Assembly: GCA_965267435.1 (NCBI GenBank)
Contig: OZ253960.1
Span: 930,001-994,000, forward strand
Direction of reading: 5' to 3'
Origin: JAWPMT01 sp965267435
Lineage (GTDB): Bacteria; Bacteroidota; Bacteroidia; Cytophagales; Cyclobacteriaceae
Length of the DNA: 64,000 nt
Every line of letters begins with the position of its first letter. Position 1 is the first letter of the stretch. Shown piece by piece: positions 55,593 to 64,000 of this stretch. A program made the position numbers and the translations under genes. Below the pieces are notes generated by a model. The model ran no database searches. It had not been told where the DNA came from and saw nothing but the letters and a program-made list of their open reading frames with translations.

Positions 55593-58198
55593 ACTTCGAT
55601 CTGGACAAAGCTGTAAAGGGATGGCGCTTGAAAATGCGCAAATATCGTGGGTTTGAAGATGCGGACATCGATGAACTCGAGGATCATCTCCGTTCAAAGA
55701 TCAATGACAAGTCCAACGATGGGATGTCCCAGGAGAACGCCTTCAATGAGGCCATAGCAGAGGACTACCATGACCTTTCGGAGATCGCCGGACAGTACCT
55801 CACGGGTCGAGCAATCAGCAATACCTCTCTGGGCTTGTTGGCGAATTACTTCAAGGTTGGCCTCCGGGCGTTCGGCCGGGCAAGAAGTCACTTTGCAACC
55901 AATCTGTTTGGTCTGGTGATCGGTATTACCAGCGTACTATTCATCATATCCTATCTGAAGGTGGAGTACGGCTACGACGGTTTCCACGCCAATGGGGATA
56001 ATATCTATAGGGTCAATGCCCATTTCGAGCGTGCAGCCGGCAGTTTGCATTATCCTATCATACCTCCCGCCATTGGTCCCGCGGTTGACCAGAATTTCTC
56101 GGGCATCATCAACACGGCGAGGTTGAGGTATGCTTACAGCGTACTTGTACGACATGAAGAGAAGTCATTTTATGAAGAGAAGGTCTTTTTTGCTGAGCCT
56201 GCTTTCCTTGAAATGTTATCTTTCCAATGGAAGACAGGCCAGCCTGAAGGCGCCCTTTCCCAGCCGAATACGATCGTCCTCACTCAAAGTATGGCCGAAA
56301 AGTATTTTGGTGATAGCAATCCCATCGGGAAGGTGATCCAATACAACAATGAACTGGATCTGGAGGTCGTCGGATTGATAGAAGATGTGCCGGAGAACTC
56401 TCATGTTGATTTTGACTGCCTGATCTCTTTTGAGACATTTCGGCCCGGGCCTGGTGCCTTGGAGCCGATGACGAGCTGGAAGTGGCTGGGCTTCCTGACC
56501 TATGTACAGTTGGCTGATGGGGCGCCTGTGGACGACATGGAAGCCAGCCTGGCGGAATTGTTCAGGTCCAACAATAACTCGAGGAACAACCTGAAGGTAG
56601 CATTTGATTTTCAGCCATTGAGGGATATCTACCTCAATTCGGGCCAGCTGAGCAACCCCCAAGGGGGGCTCTTCAGGGTCAATGACAAAGACAACCTGGT
56701 AAGCTTGGGAGTCATCGCTCTCCTGATCATAGCTATCTCCTTTTTCAATTACTTCAACATCACCGGGGCTTTGCTGCGAACCAGGACAAAGGAAATTGGC
56801 GTACGCAAAGTTTTTGGGGCGAGCAAGTCGAAAGTACTGATGCAGTTCGCCGTGGAGACCTTTACCATGCTGATATTATCGGCCATCATTTCCTTGGGCA
56901 TCTTCTATTATTTCAAGAGAAACGATGCGTTTGACTTGGGTTTTGTCCTGTTGCTTGCTGGCGTAATCATTGGTTTTTTTACCGTACTGAGTGCGCTGCT
57001 ATTTGGGGGCACCTTTTCGGTGCACTCCGCCCTCATGCTTCTCAAAAACAAGATGGCCGTGGCCAGAACTCGGCTTGTTTCGTTTGGTGGTGCGGTTCTT
57101 CTCTTACAGTTTGGTATCTCGGCGGCATTGATCATGGTGAGCTTTGTCATCGTCGACCAGCTGAACTTCTTCTCACAAAAGGATCTCGGCTATGAGCAGG
57201 AAGGGCTGATCATCGCCAAGTATGGCAGTGAGGAGATGCAAAGTCGTCGGCAGCTGTTCCGTGAGGCGATGACCGGGCTGCCCAGTGTCGAGGCGGTGAG
57301 TTTTGGGCCCTCCCTCGATGGTAGTACCAGTGGCAATCCACTGCGGCTGCGTGAATGGTCCGATGATCAAGTCATTCAAACGGCCTATTTCGGTGTGGAC
57401 TACGACTTTAAGGATGCCCTTGGCCTTGAGGTACTGGAGGGCCGTTATTTCTCTCGGCAACACGCTCAGGACTCCGTCAGCTCGCTCCTCATCAATGAGC
57501 GGCTCGCCGAGATGCTGGGCGTCGATGATCCTATTGGGAAGAAGGTGCAGTTTACCACAGGAGAATTTGAGATCATCGGCATATTCAAAGACTTTCATTA
57601 TCAGAGCCTCCATCACGAAATAGGCCCGATGGCGCTGGAGATGTGGTTGGGACAGCCTCGTAGTGTGATGATTCGTTACACATCAGACGATATCGCCCGT
57701 ACGATAGGGGAGATAGACGATACTTGGCGACAGTTGTTTGCGGATGATGGGTTCCCCTTCGATTATCGCTTTTTGGATGAGCAGTTGCAGTCGATGTATG
57801 GCAAAGAGCAGGAGTTTGCACAGCTTCTCAGGATATTCACCGGCTTGGCGATCTTCCTTTCACTGCTTGGTCTCTATGGGGTGTCTTCTATCAACATCCA
57901 GCAGCGGATCAGGCAGATAGGGATTCGTCGCGTACTTGGTGCCGGGCTCTCACAAATTGCCCAGGTAGTAAGCGCCCGCTACCTCCTAACCGCTACTGTG
58001 GGTATCATACTGGCACTACCTCCGGTATTTCTTGGCCTGCAGGCATGGCTCGACGATTATGCCTATAGCATTGATCTGGGCATCGGCTATCCACTATTGA
58101 CCTTGGTGCTGGTCCTAGCCATTGCCGGGCTCACGATGGGGATTCAGGTATATCGTGTGATGCATGTCAATCCGGCTAACATTCTGGGCGAGGAGTGA
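55589..58198 (+). CDS. FtsX/MacB-type ABC transporter permease with N-terminal permease-prefix domain, 869 aa
   Basis: The ATG at 55589 overlaps the padR stop. Residues 1-80 are a soluble prefix (MNFDLDKAVKGW, DADIDELEDHLRSKINDKSN, LSEIAGQYL) that is common to permeases paired with PadR in Bacteroidota. The rest has two MacB-PCD/FtsX modules: helix 1 near LFGLVIGITSVLFIISYL, a periplasmic domain, FtsX helices (LGVIALLIIAISFFNYFNIT, EIGVRKVFGASKSKVLMQFA), a second periplasmic domain, and FtsX helices (IFTGLAIFLSLLGLYGVSSI, IGIRRVLGAGLSQIAQVVS) up to the end. The IGVRKVFGA and IGIRRVLGA motifs face the ATPase. No ATPase gene is in the neighbourhood, so an unlinked one must serve. Role: efflux or envelope stress. 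Confidence 0.9.
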   Translation: MNFDLDKAVKGWRLKMRKYRGFEDADIDELEDHLRSKINDKSNDGMSQENAFNEAIAEDYHDLSEIAGQYLTGRAISNTSLGLLANYFKVGLRAFGRARSHFATNLFGLVIGITSVLFIISYLKVEYGYDGFHANGDNIYRVNAHFERAAGSLHYPIIPPAIGPAVDQNFSGIINTARLRYAYSVLVRHEEKSFYEEKVFFAEPAFLEMLSFQWKTGQPEGALSQPNTIVLTQSMAEKYFGDSNPIGKVIQYNNELDLEVVGLIEDVPENSHVDFDCLISFETFRPGPGALEPMTSWKWLGFLTYVQLADGAPVDDMEASLAELFRSNNNSRNNLKVAFDFQPLRDIYLNSGQLSNPQGGLFRVNDKDNLVSLGVIALLIIAISFFNYFNITGALLRTRTKEIGVRKVFGASKSKVLMQFAVETFTMLILSAIISLGIFYYFKRNDAFDLGFVLLLAGVIIGFFTVLSALLFGGTFSVHSALMLLKNKMAVARTRLVSFGGAVLLLQFGISAALIMVSFVIVDQLNFFSQKDLGYEQEGLIIAKYGSEEMQSRRQLFREAMTGLPSVEAVSFGPSLDGSTSGNPLRLREWSDDQVIQTAYFGVDYDFKDALGLEVLEGRYFSRQHAQDSVSSLLINERLAEMLGVDDPIGKKVQFTTGEFEIIGIFKDFHYQSLHHEIGPMALEMWLGQPRSVMIRYTSDDIARTIGEIDDTWRQLFADDGFPFDYRFLDEQLQSMYGKEQEFAQLLRIFTGLAIFLSLLGLYGVSSINIQQRIRQIGIRRVLGAGLSQIAQVVSARYLLTATVGIILALPPVFLGLQAWLDDYAYSIDLGIGYPLLTLVLVLAIAGLTMGIQVYRVMHVNPANILGEE

Positions 58199-58278
58199 GA
58201 CCACGCGCTTCCATGCACCAATCATTTCGCACCTTTGCTACATGATTATGTCTTTGGAAGTCCAACTTGTGGAATAAG

Positions 58279-58578
58279 ATGGTCAGAGTAGTATACCGTT
58301 GGCGGGTGGCGCCCGAGCACTTCAATGATTTCAAGAACACATGGCGCCAGACCACCAACTCCATTCATCAATCCGTAGACGGTGCACTTGGCAGCTTCCT
58401 GTTGAGGTCGGCCGAGGACGAAACCGAGGTGATCACTATCGCCAAGTGGACGTCTTTGGAGTCATGGAAGAGCTTCTGGGGAAATAGAAACCCCGATGAG
58501 ATGGCAGAGATGCGAAAGCTGGGCGAGCGCATTGCGGCCGAGGCTTACGAAGAGATCGAAGACCATACGAAGTGGTAG
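58279..58578 (+). CDS. Antibiotic biosynthesis monooxygenase (ABM)-fold protein, 99 aa
   Basis: The ATG at 58279 is taken over an upstream TTG. The dimeric alpha-beta barrel pattern is visible: MVRVVYRWRVAPEHFNDFKN, TWRQTTNSIHQSVDGALGSF, LLRSAEDETEVITIAKWTSL, ESWKSFWGN. ABM-fold proteins include quinone-forming monooxygenases, heme-degrading enzymes and many of unknown function. It is followed 13 bp later by a GNAT gene, so the two probably form an operon. Confidence 0.8.
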   Translation: MVRVVYRWRVAPEHFNDFKNTWRQTTNSIHQSVDGALGSFLLRSAEDETEVITIAKWTSLESWKSFWGNRNPDEMAEMRKLGERIAAEAYEEIEDHTKW

Positions 58579-58591
58579 CGCTCAATTGACC

Positions 58592-59119
58592 ATGTCATTT
58601 AAATCCTTTGAAACCGAGCGCCTGATCATCAGACCAACTTCTGAGGAGGATGCGGCATTCATTTTTGAATTGGTCAATACGCCGAAATGGATCCAGTTCA
58701 TCGGTGACCGGAACATTAGCTCAATCGGCGCCGCCAAAGAATACATTGAGATCAAAATGATTTCACAACTGCAGAGGCTTGGCTATTCCAGTTACACAGT
58801 GATCCGGAAGGAAGACCAAAAGGAAATAGGCGTCTGCGGCTTGTACGATAGGGAGGGGCTGGATGGCATTGACATAGGATTTGCAGTTTTGCCACAGTTT
58901 GAAGGAGGGGGATATGCATTTGAAGCGGCCAATAAGATCAAAGAGGCGGCATTCGATGAGTTCCATATTGAGACCATCAGCGCCATTACCACCAAAGGGA
59001 ATATCGCTTCGCAAAAACTTCTGGAGAAACTCGGCCTACAACAGGTCGGTGTGACCGAACTACCGGGCGATGACGCTGAATTGCTCGTGTACAAAATCGA
59101 AAAGCACGGCCGCAGCTAG
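58592..59119 (+). CDS. GNAT family N-acetyltransferase (RimJ/RimL-like), 175 aa
   Basis: The ATG at 58592 gives MSFKSFETERLIIRPTSEED, the standard start of RimJ/RimL-type GNATs (ETERLIIRP). The acetyl-CoA-binding part is GIDIGFAVLPQFEGGGYAFE with EAANKIKEAAFDEFH (motif A, with GGGYA in place of Q/R-x-x-G-x-G/A), followed by TISAITTKGNIASQKLLEKL and a C-terminal GLQQVGV strand. Targets may be ribosomal N-termini or small amines. It lies in the ABM operon. The 214-bp stretch after it (59120-59332) shows no supportable gene. Confidence 0.85.
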   Translation: MSFKSFETERLIIRPTSEEDAAFIFELVNTPKWIQFIGDRNISSIGAAKEYIEIKMISQLQRLGYSSYTVIRKEDQKEIGVCGLYDREGLDGIDIGFAVLPQFEGGGYAFEAANKIKEAAFDEFHIETISAITTKGNIASQKLLEKLGLQQVGVTELPGDDAELLVYKIEKHGRS

Positions 59120-59332
59120 TTCATTGATCCAAATGCCGGTAAGGATCAGGCGCCTGAAATTATCAGAAGATATCTTTATTGAATTGGCCACACCTTCCTT
59201 TTTGGCAATGTCTGTTGGTTTGGTGGTTTTTCTCCAAGCAAAACAGAGTCGTTGCACAAACGATCGGGAAGCCCGACAACAAACAGGACCTAGGCAAGTT
59301 CAAGAAGTACCGAAAACCTAAACCATAAAGAA

Positions 59333-60142
59333 ATGACGAAAACGATCTTTATCACCGGGGCATCCTCAGGATTAGGAAAAGCTGCTGCTAAACTGTTTGC
59401 AGACAAAGGATGGAAGGTCATAGCGACCATGCGCAATCCAGACAAAGAAGAGGACTTAGATAAGATAGAAGGTGTTTCCCTGCTGCCGCTGGATGTGACA
59501 GATTTGGATCAAATAAAATCTACGGCTGAAAAGGCCATCGCTATGGGGACCATCGATGTTGTTTTGAATAATGCCGGCTATGGTCTTGCAGGCCCGTTTG
59601 AAGGGGCCTCGGATGAGCAACTCGTCCGACAGCTCAACACCAACTTGCTGGGAGTGCTGAGGGTGACGCAGGCCTTCATTCCTCATTTTCGAGAGCAGAA
59701 AAGTGGCCTTTTCATTACTACTACATCCATCGGTGGACTGATCGCCTTTCCATTCAACTCAGTGTACCACGCGACCAAGTGGGCCCTCGAAGGATGGAGT
59801 GAGAGCCTCGCCTTTGAACTGAATCCACTGGGCATTGGGGTGAAGACGGTATCGCCCGGAGGTATTGCCACAGATTTTGCAGGCCGGTCACTCGATATGA
59901 CTTCGCACGAAGCATACAATGAGGCAATGCAAAAGGTACTGGGAGCATTCATGGATCCCGAGCGGCAAAAAAGCTACTCCACTGCAGAGCAGATTGCCGA
60001 GGTCGTGTACGAAGCAGCGACTGACGGGAAATCAGTACTGCGCTATCCCGCCGGTGAAGATGCCAAGGCGATGTATGCACAAAGGAATCAGGTCGGGGAT
60101 GAAATGTTCCGGGAAGGTATCCGGCAGATGTTTTTGGCTTAG
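59333..60142 (+). CDS. Short-chain dehydrogenase/reductase (SDR), 269 aa
   Basis: Classical SDR: cofactor motif TGASSGLGKA (T-G-x3-G-x-G), VIATMRNPDKEEDLDKIEGV, DVTDLDQI, NNAGYG, TTTSIGG (catalytic Ser) and YHATKWALEG (Y-x3-K), then SPGGIATDF. An Arg after the second strand (TMRNPD) suggests NADP preference. The substrate is a carbonyl or alcohol that cannot be told. It stands alone, 160 bp before the amidohydrolase. Confidence 0.9.
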   Translation: MTKTIFITGASSGLGKAAAKLFADKGWKVIATMRNPDKEEDLDKIEGVSLLPLDVTDLDQIKSTAEKAIAMGTIDVVLNNAGYGLAGPFEGASDEQLVRQLNTNLLGVLRVTQAFIPHFREQKSGLFITTTSIGGLIAFPFNSVYHATKWALEGWSESLAFELNPLGIGVKTVSPGGIATDFAGRSLDMTSHEAYNEAMQKVLGAFMDPERQKSYSTAEQIAEVVYEAATDGKSVLRYPAGEDAKAMYAQRNQVGDEMFREGIRQMFLA

Positions 60143-60302
60143 GGCATCACCGCCCGGTAAGAGAGATAATGATCTGGATATCGGGGTAACCTGGTCTTTT
60201 CGAAGTTAATGGCCGTGGACTGCCATTGGCGGTCCTGGCTAGCATTGACAAGTCACTTCGCCAAAAATCCCTAAATTTTCCCTCTGTTCATCTACCTGAC
60301 CT

Positions 60303-63287
60303 ATGCTACTTAGATTTTGCACTTTACTCAGTGGTGTTGTACTGTTCATGAATTGTGAGGGTCCGCCCACCGGTGGCGAGGCGGATAAAAAGCTCATGGA
60401 GCTGACGCTCAATGAGGGTACCAACATGGCAGTTGCACTATCACCTGCCGGAGATACATTGGCGTACGATCTGCTGGGACGCATCTGGTTGATGCCTGTC
60501 GGTGGGGGTGAAGGCAAGGCGATCACAGATCCGTATGGAAATGCCCGAGAACCTTCCTGGTCGCCCGATGGCAAGAAGATTGCTTTCCAGGCCTACTGGG
60601 ATGGCAACTGGCACATCTACACGGTCAACACAGACGGTAGTGACCTAAAACAAATGACAACAGGGGACTTCGATCATCGGGAGCCTAGTTGGTCGCCGGA
60701 CGGTACATCCCTGGCATTTGCCTCCGACAAGAATGGCTCTTACGACATTTGGCGATTGCAGATCGTTACAGAGAAATTGGAGGCCCTCACTTCGGGCGAC
60801 GGCAATGAATATGGTCCTGCCTGGTCCCCCACAGGCGATGAACTGGCTTACGTCTCTCAGCAGCAGGGTGACTACCAACTGCTGATACAGTCTGCAGAAG
60901 GAGGGGAGCCAACGTCCCTTTACTCTGCAAGCGGTAAGCTCACTGGGGCATCGTGGTCCCCGGACGGCTCCCAGCTACTTGTCAATGAACATGAAAACGT
61001 CACCGCCCAACTGCGGCGAGTAGCTGCAGACGGTAGTGGAGTGGAAACCCTGTCGGAGCCGGGGGAAGATGTCTATCCTTTTCGACATGCATGGACAGCC
61101 GACAACTCGCTGATCTACTCGGCATCGGGCAGCATCCAGTATCTGCAGGAGAACGGTGAAAAGAAGGCGATCCCTTTCTCAGTAAAAGTGGAACTGGATA
61201 GGACGCCCTACAAGCGTAAGAAGAGAGACTTTGACGCCCTTGACCCCCAGCCGGTCAAAGGCATCGTTTCCCCCACACTCTCACCGGATGGCGAATCGAT
61301 TGTATTTGTTGCCTTGCAGGACCTGTGGCTCAGCAAAAGCGATGGCACGATCGAGCAGTTGACCGATGACCCCTTTGTTCAAATGCTACCCGTTTGGTCT
61401 CCGGACGGCACACAGATTGCCTATAGCTCAGACCAGGATGGGGAGTTTGGTATTTGGATATTGACATTGGGCGAACCAGAGGCTACAAAAGTGCTGACCA
61501 CCGGCAGCAGTATGTCTGGCATGGCCTGGTCCCCGGATGGCGAATCGATCGCCCTGGCCCAGAGCTTTGGTCCCAGAGGAGGGATGCTCAGTATTCTCGA
61601 TATCGCAAGTGGGGAGCGTTCGCCTGTGGGCCGCCTGGGTAGCAGCGTAGGGACACCCACGTGGTCACCTGATGGTCAGATCATCGCACTGTCGACATTG
61701 GATCCTTATTCCTCTCTTTATCGCGAGGGCGTCAATCGCATCATGCTCTTTTCTGTCGATGGGGAGCGCCAGAGATTTCAAATAGCACCTGATCATTGGT
61801 CTTTTGGTGTACGAGGTAATGATGGTCCAGTTTGGTCACCGGATGGTGAATCTATGGCGCTTGTTTCCAAGGGGAAGCTCTGGCTGTTACCCGTGGATCA
61901 ATATGGTAATGCGACTGGCGATCCCATCCAACTCACAGATGAGTTGTCCGATGCGCCGACGTGGAGCGCTGATGGGAAGAAGATATCGTACATGGCTATT
62001 AATGAGCTGAAAGTGCTCAACGTGGAAGACAAGACCACCGTCACCGTTCCCATAGATCTTACCTGGAAGCGAAAGCATCCAGAGGGTACGACGTTGATCC
62101 ACGCGGGTGGTCTGATTGATGCTGTCAGTGATACGCTGCAGAAGGATGTCGATATTTTGATCCAGGGTCATCGGATCGTGGAAATCGCGCCGCATGATGA
62201 TACCAGAGAGGCAAACCGGATGATCGACGCTTCCGATGCCTTTGTGATGCCAGGGCTCATCGACATCCATGTGCATGAAGGAAGTGAGAATGGTGAAAGG
62301 CTAGGTCGCACCTGGCTCTCCTGGGGCGTGACAACTACCAGGAATCCGGCTGGGGATCCGCACGACGTGCTCAATCGCAGGGAATCTTTCCAGGCGGGCA
62401 GGGCACTCGGACCACGGATCTTTTTCACTGGCAGTCCGATCGATGGTAGCCGCATATTCTATGGAGGTGGCTCGACAACAACTTCCGAGCAGCAGGTAGA
62501 TCAGGAGCTGCGCAAAGCGGAGTTGTTGGATTACGATCTGATCAAGACTTATGTGCGCTTGCCGGACCAACTGCAGCAGCGGGTGGTAGAAGGCGCCCAT
62601 CGCATCGGTGTTCCGGTCACTTCCCATGAGCTGTACCCCGCTGTAGGTTTCAACATTGATGGGGTGGAACATGTCAAAGGCACGAGCAGGAGAGGCTTTT
62701 CGGCGAAGCTCTCGGAGACCAGGCAGGCGTATGAGGATGTCACTGACCTCATTGCTCAATCGGGCATGTGGTTTACGCCAACAACGGCGATCTACCTGGG
62801 GTACCAATATGTAGTGGCGAGGGATCCCAGTGTGATGGAAGATGCCCGCTTGCAGGAACTTTCAGAGTTGCGCTACCTGGCGAGTATCAGCGCCTCAGCA
62901 GACCAGATCCAAAGCGATCAGTTGACCTACGATCAGCTGTATGAGAACGTCATCCAGATGGTGGCTGACATCCACCGAAAGGGAGGACTGGTAGTTGCTG
63001 GAACCGATGCTCCGATCATTCCTCAGGGTTTTGGCCTGCATGTGGAGTTGGAGAACTACCAGGATGCGGGATTGTCTCCCATCGAAGTGTTGCGAACGGC
63101 TACGATCAATAATGCAACGGCTCTCAATGCTCAGGAAGATCTGGGTACCATCGAAGTAGGCAAGCTTGCCGATATGGTGGTGGTCGAAGCCAACCCGTTG
63201 GAGGATATTCGCAACGCACGGAAGACCCGACTGGTGATCAAAAATGGGGAGGTCCACGAGCTAGAGACGCTGATCAAGGGAGAGTGA
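60303..63287 (+). CDS. TolB-like propeller plus amidohydrolase fusion, lipoprotein, 994 aa
   Basis: A lipoprotein signal ends VLFMNCEGPP. The first 590 residues hold about ten PD40/TolB-type repeats, each with W-S-P-D-G: PSWSPDGKKIAF, PSWSPDGTSLAF, PAWSPTGDELAY, ASWSPDGSQLLV, PVWSPDGTQIAY, MAWSPDGESIAL, PTWSPDGQIIAL. The C-terminal 390 residues form a metal-dependent amidohydrolase of the imidazolonepropionase-like group: VMPGLIDIHVHEGSEN (H-x-H), SHELYPAVGFNIDGVEHVKG (His), AGTDAPIIPQG (Asp) and the closing GKLADMVVVEANPLEDI. The fusion is common in Bacteroidota and Acidobacteria; the substrate could be a dipeptide or lactam in the periplasm. Length is normal. Confidence 0.9.
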   Translation: MLLRFCTLLSGVVLFMNCEGPPTGGEADKKLMELTLNEGTNMAVALSPAGDTLAYDLLGRIWLMPVGGGEGKAITDPYGNAREPSWSPDGKKIAFQAYWDGNWHIYTVNTDGSDLKQMTTGDFDHREPSWSPDGTSLAFASDKNGSYDIWRLQIVTEKLEALTSGDGNEYGPAWSPTGDELAYVSQQQGDYQLLIQSAEGGEPTSLYSASGKLTGASWSPDGSQLLVNEHENVTAQLRRVAADGSGVETLSEPGEDVYPFRHAWTADNSLIYSASGSIQYLQENGEKKAIPFSVKVELDRTPYKRKKRDFDALDPQPVKGIVSPTLSPDGESIVFVALQDLWLSKSDGTIEQLTDDPFVQMLPVWSPDGTQIAYSSDQDGEFGIWILTLGEPEATKVLTTGSSMSGMAWSPDGESIALAQSFGPRGGMLSILDIASGERSPVGRLGSSVGTPTWSPDGQIIALSTLDPYSSLYREGVNRIMLFSVDGERQRFQIAPDHWSFGVRGNDGPVWSPDGESMALVSKGKLWLLPVDQYGNATGDPIQLTDELSDAPTWSADGKKISYMAINELKVLNVEDKTTVTVPIDLTWKRKHPEGTTLIHAGGLIDAVSDTLQKDVDILIQGHRIVEIAPHDDTREANRMIDASDAFVMPGLIDIHVHEGSENGERLGRTWLSWGVTTTRNPAGDPHDVLNRRESFQAGRALGPRIFFTGSPIDGSRIFYGGGSTTTSEQQVDQELRKAELLDYDLIKTYVRLPDQLQQRVVEGAHRIGVPVTSHELYPAVGFNIDGVEHVKGTSRRGFSAKLSETRQAYEDVTDLIAQSGMWFTPTTAIYLGYQYVVARDPSVMEDARLQELSELRYLASISASADQIQSDQLTYDQLYENVIQMVADIHRKGGLVVAGTDAPIIPQGFGLHVELENYQDAGLSPIEVLRTATINNATALNAQEDLGTIEVGKLADMVVVEANPLEDIRNARKTRLVIKNGEVHELETLIKGE

Positions 63288-63423
63288 CCATACAAGCCAT
63301 TCGGCAGTTTACCATTCACTTCGTATTGAATCAAAAAGAACCGAAATGAATGCATACTATCTCCTGGAGTTTCGTCCAGTTGATTGATCATTGTCTCAAT
63401 CTCTATCAGAAACTTGTTCAAAC

Positions 63424-64000
63424 ATGAGAATTCTTTTTTCTATTTCAGTAGTGCTACTTGCCCATGGTATTTCGGCCCAGCCTATTCCCTACGGCTACAA
63501 TAGTGAGGCGGGCAAGTATTTCGATGTAGGTGATGACACTGATCTCTATTACGAAATATATGGTGAGGGCGCCCCTCTCTTGATCCTGCATGGAGGTGTG
63601 TTCGGCTATATCAATGAGTTTGAGTACCTCATCCCGAAACTCGCCGAAAAGTATCAGGTCATTTGCCTGGCGACACGTGGACATGTAAAGTCCGACATTG
63701 GGAATGAGCCATTCACGTATGAGCAAAGGGCATCGGATGCTTACAAAATGATCAAGCACCTGGGTTTAGAAAGGGTGACGGTAATTGGCTTTAGCGATGG
63801 GGGATTTGCTGCCTATAAGCTGGCCGCTATCTACCCGGATGTCGTCGAGAAAATGGTCGTCATGGGGGCTGGTGATGATCCAAAGAAAGAAGAGCCCGGG
63901 ACCAGCGACTATTCCGCGGAGGAGTTGATGAGAGAAATGGGTGACTATTTCAAGAAGCGGGTGGAAAACATGCCGGAGCCTGAGCGCTGGGGAGAAAGCC
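63424..64000 (+). CDS. Alpha/beta hydrolase, secreted, cut by the right edge
   Basis: The ATG at 63424 starts a signal peptide (MRILFSISVVLLAHGISAQP) and the frame is open to the end of the window (192 codons seen). Motifs: LLILHGGVFGYINEFEYLIP (oxyanion H-G-G), ATRGHVKSD, nucleophile elbow GFSDGG (Gly-x-Ser-x-Gly-Gly), and AAIYPDVVEKMVVMGAG after it. The His and probably the acid lie beyond the edge. It resembles proline iminopeptidase and haloperoxidase-like hydrolases. Same-strand neighbour of the amidohydrolase, 136 bp downstream. Confidence 0.85.
   Translation, partial: MRILFSISVVLLAHGISAQPIPYGYNSEAGKYFDVGDDTDLYYEIYGEGAPLLILHGGVFGYINEFEYLIPKLAEKYQVICLATRGHVKSDIGNEPFTYEQRASDAYKMIKHLGLERVTVIGFSDGGFAAYKLAAIYPDVVEKMVVMGAGDDPKKEEPGTSDYSAEELMREMGDYFKKRVENMPEPERWGES

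Noticed and set aside
59070..59321. Open frame between the GNAT and SDR genes
   Set aside because: It overlaps the end of the GNAT gene in another frame and shows no signal, domain or good start; a minus-strand frame at 59060-59257 is equally unsupported.
1..64000. tRNA, rRNA, riboswitch, origin or integrase gene
   Set aside because: None could be recognised in either strand; in particular no tyrosine recombinase with an IntI-type motif is present, so the integron reading depends on flanking sequence not shown.

Overview
The window looks like chromosomal DNA of a marine-type Bacteroidota, most likely order Cytophagales. This rests on many short Cys-lipoprotein signals, PadR plus FtsX-type permease pairs, a DUF6090 remnant, MopE/FG-GAP Ca-binding motifs, a formylglycine sulfatase, serine hydrolases with DUF3471-like tails, and little Shine-Dalgarno signal ahead of most starts. 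The assignment is by family content only; there is no rRNA, tRNA or core housekeeping marker here.

Region 1 (1-2715) holds the end of an outer-membrane porin-like protein and an SdsA/YjcS-type alkylsulfatase lipoprotein.

Region 2 (about 2840-28900) is the unusual part. About a dozen unrelated, mostly single-gene units, almost all on the + strand, are separated by copies of one intergenic repeat (called R1 here, about 200-330 bp when complete). R1 has a conserved hairpin head (CCGCAAGTT...AACTTGTGG) and a conserved tail (GGTTTATCTGGATGTTAG). Several units begin exactly at GTTAGnnn after the R1 tail and end, at or just past the stop codon, in the reverse complement of that start. The clearest are GTTAGCATC/GATGCTAAC around a toxin-antitoxin pair and GTTAGGTCA/TGACCTAAC around a metallo-hydrolase. 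One junction (13591-13743) folds as an attC site should. I read this as a candidate integron-type gene-cassette array. No integrase lies in the window and not every unit has both ends. Cargo: lipoproteins, a nonapeptide-repeat secreted protein, a MORN-repeat protein, a ParE-type toxin-antitoxin pair, a large EVE-KAP NTPase (possible phage defence), a PfkB sugar kinase, an NTF2-like lipoprotein, serine hydrolases, a PLP decarboxylase, alpha/beta hydrolases, a CPBP protease, a Crp regulator, an S41 protease, a MopE-type lipoprotein and a sulfatase. Gene fragments (DUF6090, DUF1349, and an FG-GAP piece at 37.9 kb) abut R1 copies, so R1 marks recombination joints.

Region 3 (28920-43000) looks more ordinary and visibly more GC-rich: DUF1349 lipoprotein, TPR protein, Tat-exported TIM-barrel isomerase-like protein, tyrosine phosphatase, BNR_4 lipoprotein, PqaA-type hydrolase, S41 protease, an internally duplicated secreted protein, a LamG-like protein and a serine hydrolase, with a few degraded R1 heads and a second 27-bp repeat.

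Region 4 (43040-64000) carries a dgcN-dgcA pair for D-glutamate catabolism divergent from an MFS transporter, a membrane-anchored serine hydrolase, a BNR/VPS10-like propeller, small envelope proteins, a PadR-ABC permease pair with an operator-like direct repeat over the PadR start codon, a monooxygenase-fold protein, a GNAT, an SDR, a TolB-propeller amidohydrolase, and the beginning of an alpha/beta hydrolase cut by the right edge.
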